Positions 1 to 6,769 of a stretch of DNA of 11,844 nt are shown piece after piece. The stretch comes from an uncultured Lachnospiraceae bacterium. Lineage in GTDB: Bacteria > Bacillota > Clostridia > Lachnospirales > Lachnospiraceae. The stretch lies in the NCBI GenBank assembly GCA_910585625.1, contig CAJUFQ010000055.1, positions 1 to 11,844 on the forward strand, given 5' to 3'. Under the pieces are notes generated by a model. It searched no databases. It was given only the letters and a program-made list of their open reading frames with translations, and had not been told where the DNA came from. Each line of letters opens with the position of its first letter. The first letter of the stretch is position 1. The position numbers and the translations under genes were made by a program.

Positions 1-145
1 AACCTCTTGCAAATCATTCCCCCACCAACAAACCACTTGACAGTAAGAATAATCGTACTCAAACAACTGTTATCAATTTGTTATCAAAAGACCTTTCCAA
101 AGCCCGCAAACCCGCATAAATACTGGATTTACTAAGCATTTTTGT
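1..145. other. intergenic region downstream of guaA
   Basis: No gene or clear terminator is seen. The sequence contains a direct repeat TGTTATCAA (68-76 and 79-87). The 3' end of guaA is a known integration site for genomic islands in several bacteria, but no integrase or matching att core can be seen in these 145 bases. Confidence 0.3.
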
Positions 146-1687
146 TTATTCGAACTCAATCGTCCCCGGCGGTTTCCCCGTACAATCATAAACTACCCGA
201 TTAACCCCCTTAACCTCATTTACAATCCGGTTTGTCACCTTATGCAGCACCTCCCACGGCAGCTGTGCCGCCTCTGCCGTCATGAAGTCGGATGTATTCA
301 CTGCCCGGAGTGCCACAGCATAATCATAAGTTCGAAAATCCCCCATCACTCCTACCGAACGCATATTGGTCAAAGCCGCAAAATACTGCCCCAAGCCTTT
401 GTCCAATCCGGCCCTGGCAATCTCTTCCCGGTAAATGTAGTCCGCTTCCTGGACAATCTTTACCTTTTCTTCCGTCACTTCCCCGATAATACGGATGCCA
501 AGCCCTGGCCCTGGGAACGGCTGACGGAACACCAGGTGTTCCGGGATGCCAAGCTCCAGCCCGGCTTTGCGCACTTCGTCTTTGAAAAGCATACGGAGCG
601 GCTCAATAATTTCTTTAAAATCCACCACATCCGGAAGACCACCCACATTGTGATGGGACTTGATAACTGCAGACTTTCCAAGGCCAGATTCGATGACATC
701 TGGGTAAATCGTACCTTGCACAAGGAAATCCACCGCTCCGATTTTCTTGGCCTCCTCTTCGAATACACGGATAAATTCCGCGCCAATAATCTTTCGCTTT
801 TCTTCTGGCTCCGTCACACCTTTCAATTTATCATAATACCGCTGCTGTGCATTCACACGGATGAAATTAAGCTCATAAGCCCCGGACGGGCCGAACACGG
901 CCTCTACTTCATCCCCCTCATTTTTACGCAGGAGCCCATGGTCGACGAATACGCACGTCAGCTGCTTGCCAACTGCTTTGGAAAGCAGCACGGCCGCAAC
1001 GGAAGAATCCACGCCGCCCGACAATGCACAAAGTACTTTGCCATCTCCAATTCGCTCACGAAGATCCGCGATTGTTGTCTCTACAAAAGAATCCATCTTC
1101 CAGTCACCAGCGCAGCCGCAAACCTTATGGACAAAATTAGACAGCATCTTCATCCCCTCAGTGGTGTGCATAACCTCAGGATGAAACTGCGTAGCATACA
1201 GCTTGCGCTCCGGGCAGGACATTGCCGCAACGGGACACACGGACGTGTGCGCTGTAACCTGAAAACCTTCCGGGACTGTCTCTATATAATCTGTATGGCT
1301 CATCCAGCAGACGGTCTTGAGAGACACTCCCTCAAAAATCACGTCTTCCATATCAATTTCCACTTCCGTATGCCCATACTCGCTGACCGGAGCTGTCTTA
1401 ACCACTCCGCCCAAAGAATCCGCTATCAGCTGTGAGCCATAACAAATCCCAAGAATCGGGATTCCCAATTCGAAAATTTCTTTCTGATACCCCGGTGATG
1501 TCTCGGCATAAACACTGTTAGGCCCTCCCGTAAAAATAATGCCTCTCGGCTGCATCGCTTTAATTTCATCCAGACTCATGGTGTATGGCTTCACTTCGCA
1601 GTACACATTGCATTCCCGCACACGCCGGGCAATAAGCTGATTATATTGTCCGCCAAAATCAAGAACGATTACTGTCTCTTTTTCCAA
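146..1687 (-). CDS. guaA: GMP synthase (glutamine-hydrolysing)
   Basis: This enzyme converts XMP, ATP and glutamine to GMP in the cytoplasm, the last step of guanine nucleotide synthesis. The 513-residue product has the full family layout. An N-terminal class I glutamine amidotransferase carries the nucleophile Cys82 in GICYGSQ, with His169 and Glu171 in QFHPEV completing the triad. The ATP-pyrophosphatase domain has the P-loop SGGVDSS at 223-229. A C-terminal dimerisation domain ends in KPPGTIEFE. The start is a TTG at 1687-1685, preceded by GGAGG (1696-1700) at 8 nt spacing; no ATG is better placed. A sigma-A-like promoter at 1764-1792 gives it its own transcription start downstream of leuA. 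The usual family ending is TIEWE, so TIEFE is a minor variant. Identification is secure. Confidence 0.98.
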   Translation of the reverse strand: MEKETVIVLDFGGQYNQLIARRVRECNVYCEVKPYTMSLDEIKAMQPRGIIFTGGPNSVYAETSPGYQKEIFELGIPILGICYGSQLIADSLGGVVKTAPVSEYGHTEVEIDMEDVIFEGVSLKTVCWMSHTDYIETVPEGFQVTAHTSVCPVAAMSCPERKLYATQFHPEVMHTTEGMKMLSNFVHKVCGCAGDWKMDSFVETTIADLRERIGDGKVLCALSGGVDSSVAAVLLSKAVGKQLTCVFVDHGLLRKNEGDEVEAVFGPSGAYELNFIRVNAQQRYYDKLKGVTEPEEKRKIIGAEFIRVFEEEAKKIGAVDFLVQGTIYPDVIESGLGKSAVIKSHHNVGGLPDVVDFKEIIEPLRMLFKDEVRKAGLELGIPEHLVFRQPFPGPGLGIRIIGEVTEEKVKIVQEADYIYREEIARAGLDKGLGQYFAALTNMRSVGVMGDFRTYDYAVALRAVNTSDFMTAEAAQLPWEVLHKVTNRIVNEVKGVNRVVYDCTGKPPGTIEFE

Positions 1688-1763
1688 GGCTTTTTCCTCC
1701 TGTATTTTCCGTATTCAGGCAACTTTGCCGAAACACCGTGAAATATTCGCATATCTTTTTCCT

Positions 1764-1792
1764 ATTATAAAGGACAAGACACATATTTACAA
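1764..1792 (-). promoter_or_regulatory. sigma-A-like promoter of guaA
   Basis: On the minus strand a -35 TTGTAA (1787-1792) and a perfect -10 TATAAT (1764-1769) are separated by 17 nt. The predicted start is near 1757, about 70 nt before the guaA TTG. The leader contains a small GGCAA/TTGCC hairpin but no recognisable purine riboswitch. Confidence 0.7.
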
Positions 1793-1815
1793 GAGAAATC
1801 TCTCATTAAAATCTT

Positions 1816-3822
1816 TTACTTAGTCCCTTGCTTGCTGTTTCGGTACTGCACAGGGGTCAAGTCATATTTCTTTTTAAACAGGCGGTTAAAATGCTCCACG
1901 TTCTGATATCCTACGCTGTCTGCAATGCTTTCCACCGTCATGCTGGTATTCTTCAGCAGCGTGCGTGCTTTTTTCATGCGGACGTTTTTTACAATCTCAC
2001 CAAATGTCTTGCCTGATTTTTCCTTAATGTATTTTGACAGATAAGGTTTTGACAGATGAAGCTTTTCTGCCAGCTCATCCAACGTCACAGTAAGATAATT
2101 CTCCTGGATATAATTCATTATTTCATTCAGCCGTTCATCCCGGCACTGCTTTGTATTTTCAATATGCTCCAGTTTGTTCACTGCCACGCACAATGCCTCG
2201 ATAGAAGAAGAAATAATATCCTCATCTACTCCTACACCCCAATAAAGCTGGTTATTGCAGGAAATTCCTACATAGGATACGGCCTTGGCAGATGATCCGC
2301 GAGACAGGGAATGTTCTTCATAGACAGACAGCTCATAACTAATGTTAAAATACTGTTTCAGCGCATTGCTTACCGCATCCAGGCGGCCATTTCCATTGCC
2401 GGTGACTGCAAGAACCTGTCCCCCATGAGAAAGCGCAGCTTCGGCTACAATACCATCTTTTTTCTGTTTGAAATGGCATTCCGGGATTTGGAAATGAGGC
2501 ATATTATTTACATAATGCTCCTCGAAAATCTGATAGACTAATTCTGGGGATAATTCCATATGCCGACGGTCTGAAACCCCTTTTACCGTGTAGCCCACTT
2601 CCTCGCGCATTTTCTCTGGTATTGTGATTCCATAATTCTGTTTCAGGATATAGGCGACGCCTCCCTTGCCTGACTGGCTGTTGATGCGGATGACGTCTGA
2701 ATCATAGGTACGCCCGACATCCTTGGGATCGATTGGCAAATAGGGCACTGTCCATGGCCCCTGCATATTCTTTTCCCGGCAGGCCATGCCTTTGGCAATC
2801 GCGTCCTGATGTGAACCGGAAAATGCCGTAAACACCAATTCCCCCGCATAGGGCTGTCGCGGTGAAACCTGCATACGTGTGCAACGTTCAAATGTCTCTG
2901 CAATTTTCGACATATTGCTGAAATCCAGTTTCGGGTCTACGCCATGAGAAAACATATTCATGGCAAGAGTCACAATGTCCACGTTCCCTGTACGCTCCCC
3001 GTTTCCGAACAAAGTCCCCTCTATCCTGTCCGCACCGGCAAGTATGCCAAATTCTGCATCGCAAATCCCAACGCCGCGGTCATTATGCGGATGGAGGGAA
3101 AGCACGACATTCTCACGATAACGCATATGCTTGCTCATATACTCCACCTGGCCGGCAAAAATATGGGGCATGGCATTTTCCACTGTGGTTGGCAGATTTA
3201 TAATCGCCTTTTTCTCTGGCGTGGGTTTCCACACATCAAGCACTGCGTTGCAGACCTCCAATGCGTAATCGACTTCCGTCCCGGAAAAACTTTCCGGGCT
3301 GTATTCAAATGTAAAGTTTCCTTCCGTCTCGTCTGCAAGTTCTTTCAGCAGCGCCGCTCCCTCCACGGCAATCTTCTTAATCTCATCTTTGCTCTTATGG
3401 AATACCTGTTCTCTTTGCGCCAAAGATGTCGAGTTATATAAATGCACAACTGCATGAGGGGCGCCTTCCACTGCCTCAAACGTCTTGCGGATGATATGTT
3501 CCCTGGCCTGGGTCAGCACCTGGACGGTCACGTCGTCTGGAATCATATTCCTTTCTATCAGCGCCCGCATGAAGTTGTATTCTGTATCCGAAGCCGCAGG
3601 AAACCCGACTTCAATTTCTTTAAACCCAACGTCCACCAAAAGCTGGAAAAACTCTAATTTCTCGTCCAGGCTCATCGGCTCTATCAGGGCCTGGTTGCCA
3701 TCCCGCAGATCTACGCTGCACCAGACAGGCGGCTCGGTAATATACTCTTTTTTCACCCAGTCATAAGTGACTTCGGGCGGCATAAAATACTGTCTCTGAT
3801 ACTTTTCAAAATTCTCCATCAT
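1816..3822 (-). CDS. leuA: 2-isopropylmalate synthase fused to a C-terminal AraC-family DNA-binding domain
   Basis: The enzyme part condenses acetyl-CoA with 2-oxoisovalerate, the first committed step of leucine synthesis. Numbering from the chosen start (668 residues), the catalytic barrel has RDGNQ at 40-44, GFPAAS near 73, YNSTS near 129, the metal ligands HPHND at 244-248 and GNGERTGN near 274. A C-terminal region at about 445-550 (GNGNGRLDA, EHSL.RGSSAKA, YWGVGVDEDI) matches the leucine-binding regulatory domain of long (class II) LeuA, which normally ends there near 560 residues. Here the frame continues without stop through a short linker into about 105 residues with both AraC helix-turn-helices (TLDELAEKLHLSKPYLSKYI and TVESIADSVGYQNVEHF) and the closing PVQYR. 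An upstream in-frame ATG at 3861 has no ribosome site and lies just after the T-box terminator. GGAGG at 3828-3832 fits the ATG at 3822 (5 nt) or the ATG at 3819 (8 nt). The enzyme call is secure; a regulatory role for the fusion is inferred. Confidence 0.93.
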   Translation of the reverse strand: MMENFEKYQRQYFMPPEVTYDWVKKEYITEPPVWCSVDLRDGNQALIEPMSLDEKLEFFQLLVDVGFKEIEVGFPAASDTEYNFMRALIERNMIPDDVTVQVLTQAREHIIRKTFEAVEGAPHAVVHLYNSTSLAQREQVFHKSKDEIKKIAVEGAALLKELADETEGNFTFEYSPESFSGTEVDYALEVCNAVLDVWKPTPEKKAIINLPTTVENAMPHIFAGQVEYMSKHMRYRENVVLSLHPHNDRGVGICDAEFGILAGADRIEGTLFGNGERTGNVDIVTLAMNMFSHGVDPKLDFSNMSKIAETFERCTRMQVSPRQPYAGELVFTAFSGSHQDAIAKGMACREKNMQGPWTVPYLPIDPKDVGRTYDSDVIRINSQSGKGGVAYILKQNYGITIPEKMREEVGYTVKGVSDRRHMELSPELVYQIFEEHYVNNMPHFQIPECHFKQKKDGIVAEAALSHGGQVLAVTGNGNGRLDAVSNALKQYFNISYELSVYEEHSLSRGSSAKAVSYVGISCNNQLYWGVGVDEDIISSSIEALCVAVNKLEHIENTKQCRDERLNEIMNYIQENYLTVTLDELAEKLHLSKPYLSKYIKEKSGKTFGEIVKNVRMKKARTLLKNTSMTVESIADSVGYQNVEHFNRLFKKKYDLTPVQYRNSKQGTK

Positions 3823-3827
3823 TCTTT

Positions 3828-3832
3828 CCTCC
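3828..3832 (-). promoter_or_regulatory. ribosome binding site deciding the leuA-araC start
   Basis: The minus strand reads GCGGAGGAAAGAATGATGG. The strong GGAGG lies downstream of the T-box terminator, so translation can begin only on read-through RNA. It serves the tandem ATGs at 3822 and 3819, not the ATG at 3861. Confidence 0.8.
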
Positions 3833-3869
3833 GCAATTTTCACTGTGTAGTAACTTGTCATTTTTTAAC

Positions 3870-3921
3870 AAAAAAAAATCCCCCACATCCATTATCACAA
3901 CGATAATAGAGACGAAAGATT
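3870..3921 (-). terminator. T-box intrinsic terminator before leuA-araC
   Basis: On the minus strand a long, partly wobble-paired stem has the perfect core ATTATC/GATAAT around GTTGT. The outer arms are AATCTTTCG and GGGGGATTT, and a run of nine T residues (3870-3878) follows. It begins just after the T-box sequence, as expected for the alternative to the antiterminator. Confidence 0.75.
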
Positions 3922-4083
3922 GTTCAATCCTGCGCGGTACCACTCTGCTTCATGTTTCCATGCCCTCATCTGCACTCCATGCCTGCCATCAACGGCTTCT
4001 TGCTCCCTTGCCGGCATCCATTTTATGCATATCCCTATAACGGGAGAACCCGTCCTGGCTTACTCCTCCCCTGCATAGCAGTT

Positions 4084-4196
4084 CCTGCCCTGCTTGGGTC
4101 TGTTTTCCCTCTGCCCGGCGTTGCCTGCTTGGGTCCACTCCTTCTGCCCGGCATTGCCTGCTTGGGTCCACTCCTTCTGCTTGGCATTGCCTGCTC
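4084..4196 (-). repeat. 33-bp tandem repeat inside the T-box leader
   Basis: On the minus strand two 33-nt units (4147-4179 and 4114-4146) are identical except for one base (GGCAATGCC versus GGCAACGCC). They are flanked by a partial unit (4180-4196, GAGCAGGCAATGCCAAG) and a degenerate unit (4084-4113, ending GACCCAAGCAGGGCAGG). Each full unit contains GTGGACCCAAGCAGGC and a small GGC/GCC hairpin. The units lie between stem I and the antiterminator region. Confidence 0.85.
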
Positions 4197-4327
4197 TGGT
4201 TCGTTTTCTTTCAGCCGGAAGCTCCAAGGCCAGTTCACTGTTTTGATGCTGCCACTTTCCACCACCAGTGGCTCTCTGTAAGCTCCGCCGCAGCTACTAT
4301 TCCTCTTCTTCGCTTTTCACGTGTCTT

Positions 4328-4356
4328 ATCTTAACACACAAAAAACATCTTGTATA
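4328..4356 (-). promoter_or_regulatory. weak candidate promoter for the T-box leader
   Basis: On the minus strand TATACA (4351-4356) and TAAGAT (4328-4333) are 17 nt apart, each an imperfect match to sigma-A elements. The predicted start near 4321 is just before stem I. This rests mainly on position. Confidence 0.3.
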
Positions 4357-4399
4357 GTGATAAATTTAATCATTTTTATTGATATATTTTATCTTTTTC

Positions 4400-4425
4400 A
4401 AGGAGCTGCTCTCAGACAGCCCCTT
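4400..4425. terminator. hairpin overlapping the spoIIID stop codon
   Basis: The plus strand has AAGGAGCTG (4400-4408) pairing with CAGCCCCTT (4417-4425), with one G-U pair and an 8-nt loop. A T-run (4424-4428) follows on the plus strand, so it is a canonical terminator only rightward, where no gene is seen. On the minus strand, the direction of spoIIID, no T-run follows, so termination there would be weak. Its GGGGCTGT core resembles the ends of the palindrome at 9701-9750. Confidence 0.4.
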
Positions 4426-4672
4426 TTTGATGAAGGTATTTTTCTCTTGTGGCCAAGCCTCCCCGGATATGCCGCTCCGATTTATTCACATCCAGCACTT
4501 TCCGTGCCTGGGCGGCAAGGGCAGGATTAATCTGAACTAACCGTTCTGTTACGTCTTTATGTACGGTACTTTTGCTAATACCAAACTTTTTAGCCGTCTG
4601 CCGCACCGTGGCATTCTCCTCAATTATATAATTAGCAATATTAATCGCCCGCTCTTCTATGTATCCTTTCAA
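4412..4672 (-). CDS. spoIIID: sporulation transcriptional regulator SpoIIID
   Basis: SpoIIID is a small DNA-binding protein that acts in the mother cell during endospore formation, adjusting the sigma-E regulon and promoting the switch to sigma-K. The 86-residue product begins MKGYIEERAINIANYI, aligning with the start of Bacillus subtilis SpoIIID (MHDYIKERTIKIGKYI). It has the family helix-turn-helix at about 23-42 (TVRQTAKKFGISKSTVHKDV), then TERL..INP, and HIRGG.AT near 68-75. The start chosen is TTG at 4670-4672, with GAGGG (4680-4684) 7 nt upstream. The longer reading from GTG at 4690 would add six residues absent from the family and would have no ribosome site. A sigma-E-like promoter lies just upstream. 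It is transcribed toward leuA but is probably a separate unit. Confidence 0.95.
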   Translation of the reverse strand: MKGYIEERAINIANYIIEENATVRQTAKKFGISKSTVHKDVTERLVQINPALAAQARKVLDVNKSERHIRGGLATREKYLHQKGAV

Positions 4673-4678
4673 CGAAAT

Positions 4679-4715
4679 TCCCTCATACACTGCTTTTTTT
4701 ATAATGTATGAGGGA
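4679..4715. repeat. 11-bp inverted repeat spanning the spoIIID -10 element and ribosome site
   Basis: TCCCTCATACA (4679-4689) and TGTATGAGGGA (4705-4715) are perfect inverted copies 15 nt apart. One arm covers the -10 element and the other the ribosome site. It could be an operator, or chance overlap of two functional motifs. Confidence 0.5.
4680..4684 (-). promoter_or_regulatory. ribosome binding site deciding the spoIIID TTG start
   Basis: GAGGG on the minus strand is followed by AATTTCG and then TTG. It lies inside the codons a GTG start at 4690 would need, which argues for initiation at the TTG (4672). Confidence 0.7.
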
Positions 4716-4732
4716 TTCCCGGCAGTTATGAC
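4703..4732 (-). promoter_or_regulatory. sigma-E-type promoter of spoIIID
   Basis: On the minus strand GTCATAACT (4724-4732) is followed after 13 nt by CATACATT (4703-4710). These match the -35 (CATA-rich) and -10 (CATACA.T) elements used by mother-cell sigma-E. The predicted start is near 4696, about 25 nt before the TTG. In Bacillus subtilis spoIIID is sigma-E dependent, so the assignment fits. Confidence 0.65.
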
Positions 4733-4912
4733 AACGCTTCATACATTCCTGCATCCGCAGAAAATAATAAACCTGCTACTTTCTCTTATGCCATTTCGTA
4801 ATCATCCTATGATAAATTTAAGCTTATCTACAAAGGCTTCATGGCACAGAAAATAAAAATATTCTTATCAAAAAATCCATTATAAAATATTGAAAACCTC
4901 ATATTTGCCCTA

Positions 4913-5113
4913 TCATAAAATACTTTCTATGTAAAACATCAACTCCTCTTTTTCAATGTTGGGATGATTATTATAATAATCCTTGACCTTCTTCATGATT
5001 ATTTCTAACTGTTTTCCTGAAATGCCATACTTTTCCGATACCTCTTTCCCTAAAATGGGCAATGGGTATATATCTACCGCCAAAACAATAATTTCATATT
5101 GTTTCCTTAGCAT
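4913..5113 (-). CDS. hypothetical protein, 66 residues, in frame with the upstream ORF
   Basis: The product is not recognised. It is a small, mostly helical-looking sequence with KEVSEKYGISGKQLEIIM near residues 23-40, which has a weak helix-turn-helix look but not enough to assign a fold. The ATG at 5113 lacks a Shine-Dalgarno sequence. The frame is the same as the ORF ending at 5129: only that TAA and five sense codons separate them, with no other stop. It could therefore be the C-terminal part of a longer ancestral protein cut by a nonsense change, or a translationally coupled small gene. Confidence 0.4.
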   Translation of the reverse strand: MLRKQYEIIVLAVDIYPLPILGKEVSEKYGISGKQLEIIMKKVKDYYNNHPNIEKEELMFYIESIL

Positions 5114-5128
5114 AGGTTCAATCTTAGA

Positions 5129-5590
5129 TTAATCGGAAAAATCCAAAATTCCTAATACCATATCAAATTGCTTCTGATTCCTTTGATAAAAAATCTCAGA
5201 ATCATAGGGTAATTGGTATAGCAATTTTATCTCATCTAACATAGCAATTTTTCTATATTTGGGGATATTTCTTTTTTGTTTTATCCACCACTGCTGATAT
5301 AGCAATTTTTCATCCTTTTCTACAACTATGCCTAATACTTTTTTAACTGCTTCCAAAGAGTCAAAAGCCTCATTCAAAATGGCTGATACACAAATATCCC
5401 AATCATTTTCATTTTCTGATTCTTCTTTAGATATCTTCGCATAGAACCAAAAGCGGCAACGCTGACTAATCTTCTTATCATGCGCCTTATCCAAATAATG
5501 ACCGTATTTTGTGCGAAAATCATGTACATTTTTTCTGACACCCAATAATTTCTCACAATCTATGTCTGCTAAATGTGCAAAGCCTGACAT
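5129..5590 (-). CDS. hypothetical protein fragment, downstream part of an IS-interrupted gene
   Basis: The product is not recognised. The 153 residues are charged, rich in Trp and Tyr, probably soluble and helical (motifs such as KISQRCRFWFYAKISK and YQQWWIKQKRN); no membrane segment or signal peptide is seen. The ATG at 5590 has only a GAGG 2 nt upstream, too close for good initiation. The frame stays open upstream to the IS1380 end at 5632. If the element is removed, it joins without stop to the short ORF beginning at 7419, which has a strong ribosome site. This is best read as the distal part of one disrupted gene. The next ORF (4913-5113) is in the same frame. Confidence 0.55.
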   Translation of the reverse strand: MSGFAHLADIDCEKLLGVRKNVHDFRTKYGHYLDKAHDKKISQRCRFWFYAKISKEESENENDWDICVSAILNEAFDSLEAVKKVLGIVVEKDEKLLYQQWWIKQKRNIPKYRKIAMLDEIKLLYQLPYDSEIFYQRNQKQFDMVLGILDFSD

Positions 5591-5631
5591 AACCTCAACA
5601 TTTAACTTTCCTCTTTCGTAATATAATTTAT

Positions 5632-5644
5632 CCTGAATTATTCA
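5632..5644 (+). repeat. left terminal inverted repeat of the IS1380-family element
   Basis: CCTGAATTATTCA, an exact inverted match of 7253-7265. Confidence 0.85.
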
Positions 5645-5794
5645 CCGCTGTACAGTGAAAGTAGCTGAAAGCCACATAGTTACTGTATTTAAGCTGTTCA
5701 TTGCATTTCATCTATTAAGTGAATAAAAAAGAGCATCCAGTTGTGATAAAATTAAGGTGTTCAAAGTCTTAACAATCACACAAAGGAGCCCTTT

Positions 5795-6769
5795 ATGGAT
5801 ATTTTAAACAGCTTAACACTTAAAAGCAATAGGCAGATTAAAATAAATTTTGACGGAGGCGGTTCATCCTCCGATGCAGGACTTCTTCTTATAAAAGATT
5901 TCGCTGCAAAAATCGGCTTTTCAAAGCTGGTCAAAAAGAAATCTAAAACCAATGATGCGTCGGTTCGCTTCCATAAAGATGACGAAAACCTTATGCAAAT
6001 GATTTATCAGATTATCTCTGCATATTTTGCAGATGACTGTGCTGACGAGCTGACCCTGGATCCTGTTTTCCACGCCATCCTTGAGAAAGACGGCCTGGCT
6101 TCACAGCCTGCGTTTTCAAGGTTTTTCAACCGTATGGACGGGGATGCCCTCATACAGTTCGATGACATTGATAAATGCCTCAGGGATGTCATCTATTCCA
6201 TAAAGCGTCCGGAGCATATGCTCTTGGACCTGGACAGCGCTTTGTTTGGCACTTACGGCAATCAGGAAGGCGAAGGCTTCAACTCCCATTATCAGGCACA
6301 TGGATGTCATCCGTTACTGTGCTATGACGGATTGACCGGGGACCTGCTCAAGGCAGACCTGCGTGACGGAACACTTCACTGCAGCAATGATGCGGATAAA
6401 TTTATGGAATCCCTCTTTCAGGAATACGTGGAAAGAGGGATGAAAACTTATCTTCGTGGTGACAGCGGATTTCCATCCCCCAAGCTTTATAAAGCCTGTG
6501 AGGTGAATGGCTGTTCCTATGCCATCCGCTTAAAACAGAATCCTTCACTCATTGCCCTTGCTTCGGATAAAGATGAAGATTTGTACAAAGCAGGCAAAGA
6601 GGGCCAAATCAGTTATGCGGTAACTTATGGTGAATTCATGAATCAGGCTGGTTCATGGGGATATCCAAGACGCGTGGTTTTCAAAATCGAGAAACCATAC
6701 GGCCGGCTGACACACATGCACACCTTTATTGTTGCAAACATGGATATGGAGTCCCTGTCAGATCATTAA
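5795..6769 (+). pseudogene. IS1380-family transposase, N-terminal part, frameshifted
   Basis: This 324-residue ORF carries the first part of an IS1380-type DDE transposase. It has an N-terminal region with FDGGGSSSDAG, the first catalytic Asp in LLDLDSAL near 145-147, the family signature CHPLLCYDGLTGDLLKADLR near 171-190, and the second Asp in RGDSGF (D223), followed by YAIRLKQNP. It ends early after FIVANMDMESLSDH. The rest of the domain, including the catalytic Glu, continues in the +1 frame from about 6762. The start has AAAGGAG about 8 nt upstream. The element is probably not autonomous unless ribosomal frameshifting rescues it. Confidence 0.9.

Larger units (their letters stand above)
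3870..4315 (-). ncRNA. T-box riboswitch leader of leuA-araC, probably tRNA-Leu responsive
   Basis: On the minus strand this region has the T-box hallmarks in order. GAAGAGGA and AGTA (4295-4308) open stem I, followed by AGAGAG (4272-4277). A CCACT/AGTGG hairpin carries a GGTGGTGGAA apical loop. Next comes GTGAACTGGCC, where CTG (4231-4233), followed by a purine, would be a leucine specifier, then GGCTGAA closing stem I. The diagnostic AGAGTGGTACCGCG lies within 3933-3950 and a terminator follows at 3870-3921. Uncharged tRNA is expected to stabilise the antiterminator and allow leuA transcription. The specifier is the weakest assignment: an overlapping TGG (Trp) reading is possible but is followed by a pyrimidine. 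About 240 nt separate stem I from the T-box sequence, including a tandem repeat. Confidence 0.9.

Noticed and set aside
242..1435. 397-codon open frame on the plus strand opposite guaA
   Set aside because: It lies entirely antisense to the clearly coding guaA, has no ribosome site, and has a His/Cys/Arg-rich composition typical of a shadow frame.
1697..1757. Purine riboswitch in the guaA leader
   Set aside because: The leader has only a small GGCAA/TTGCC hairpin; the three-way junction core sequences are absent and the length is too short.
2140..2170. Separate araC-family gene with its own start after leuA
   Set aside because: The frame is continuous through the junction, with no stop and no ribosome site plus start codon before the first helix-turn-helix; a true fusion is the simpler reading.
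2944..3441. 165-codon plus-strand frame opposite leuA
   Set aside because: Antisense to conserved LeuA coding sequence with no initiation signal; a shadow frame.
4084..4196. Possible CRISPR array
   Set aside because: The 33-bp units are directly contiguous with no spacers between them, so it is a simple tandem repeat.
3952..4281. Open frames on both strands across the T-box leader (Pro/Leu/Gly repeats, or GPKQAMPGRRS repeats)
   Set aside because: They arise from the 33-bp tandem repeat within a structured RNA leader and have no ribosome site.
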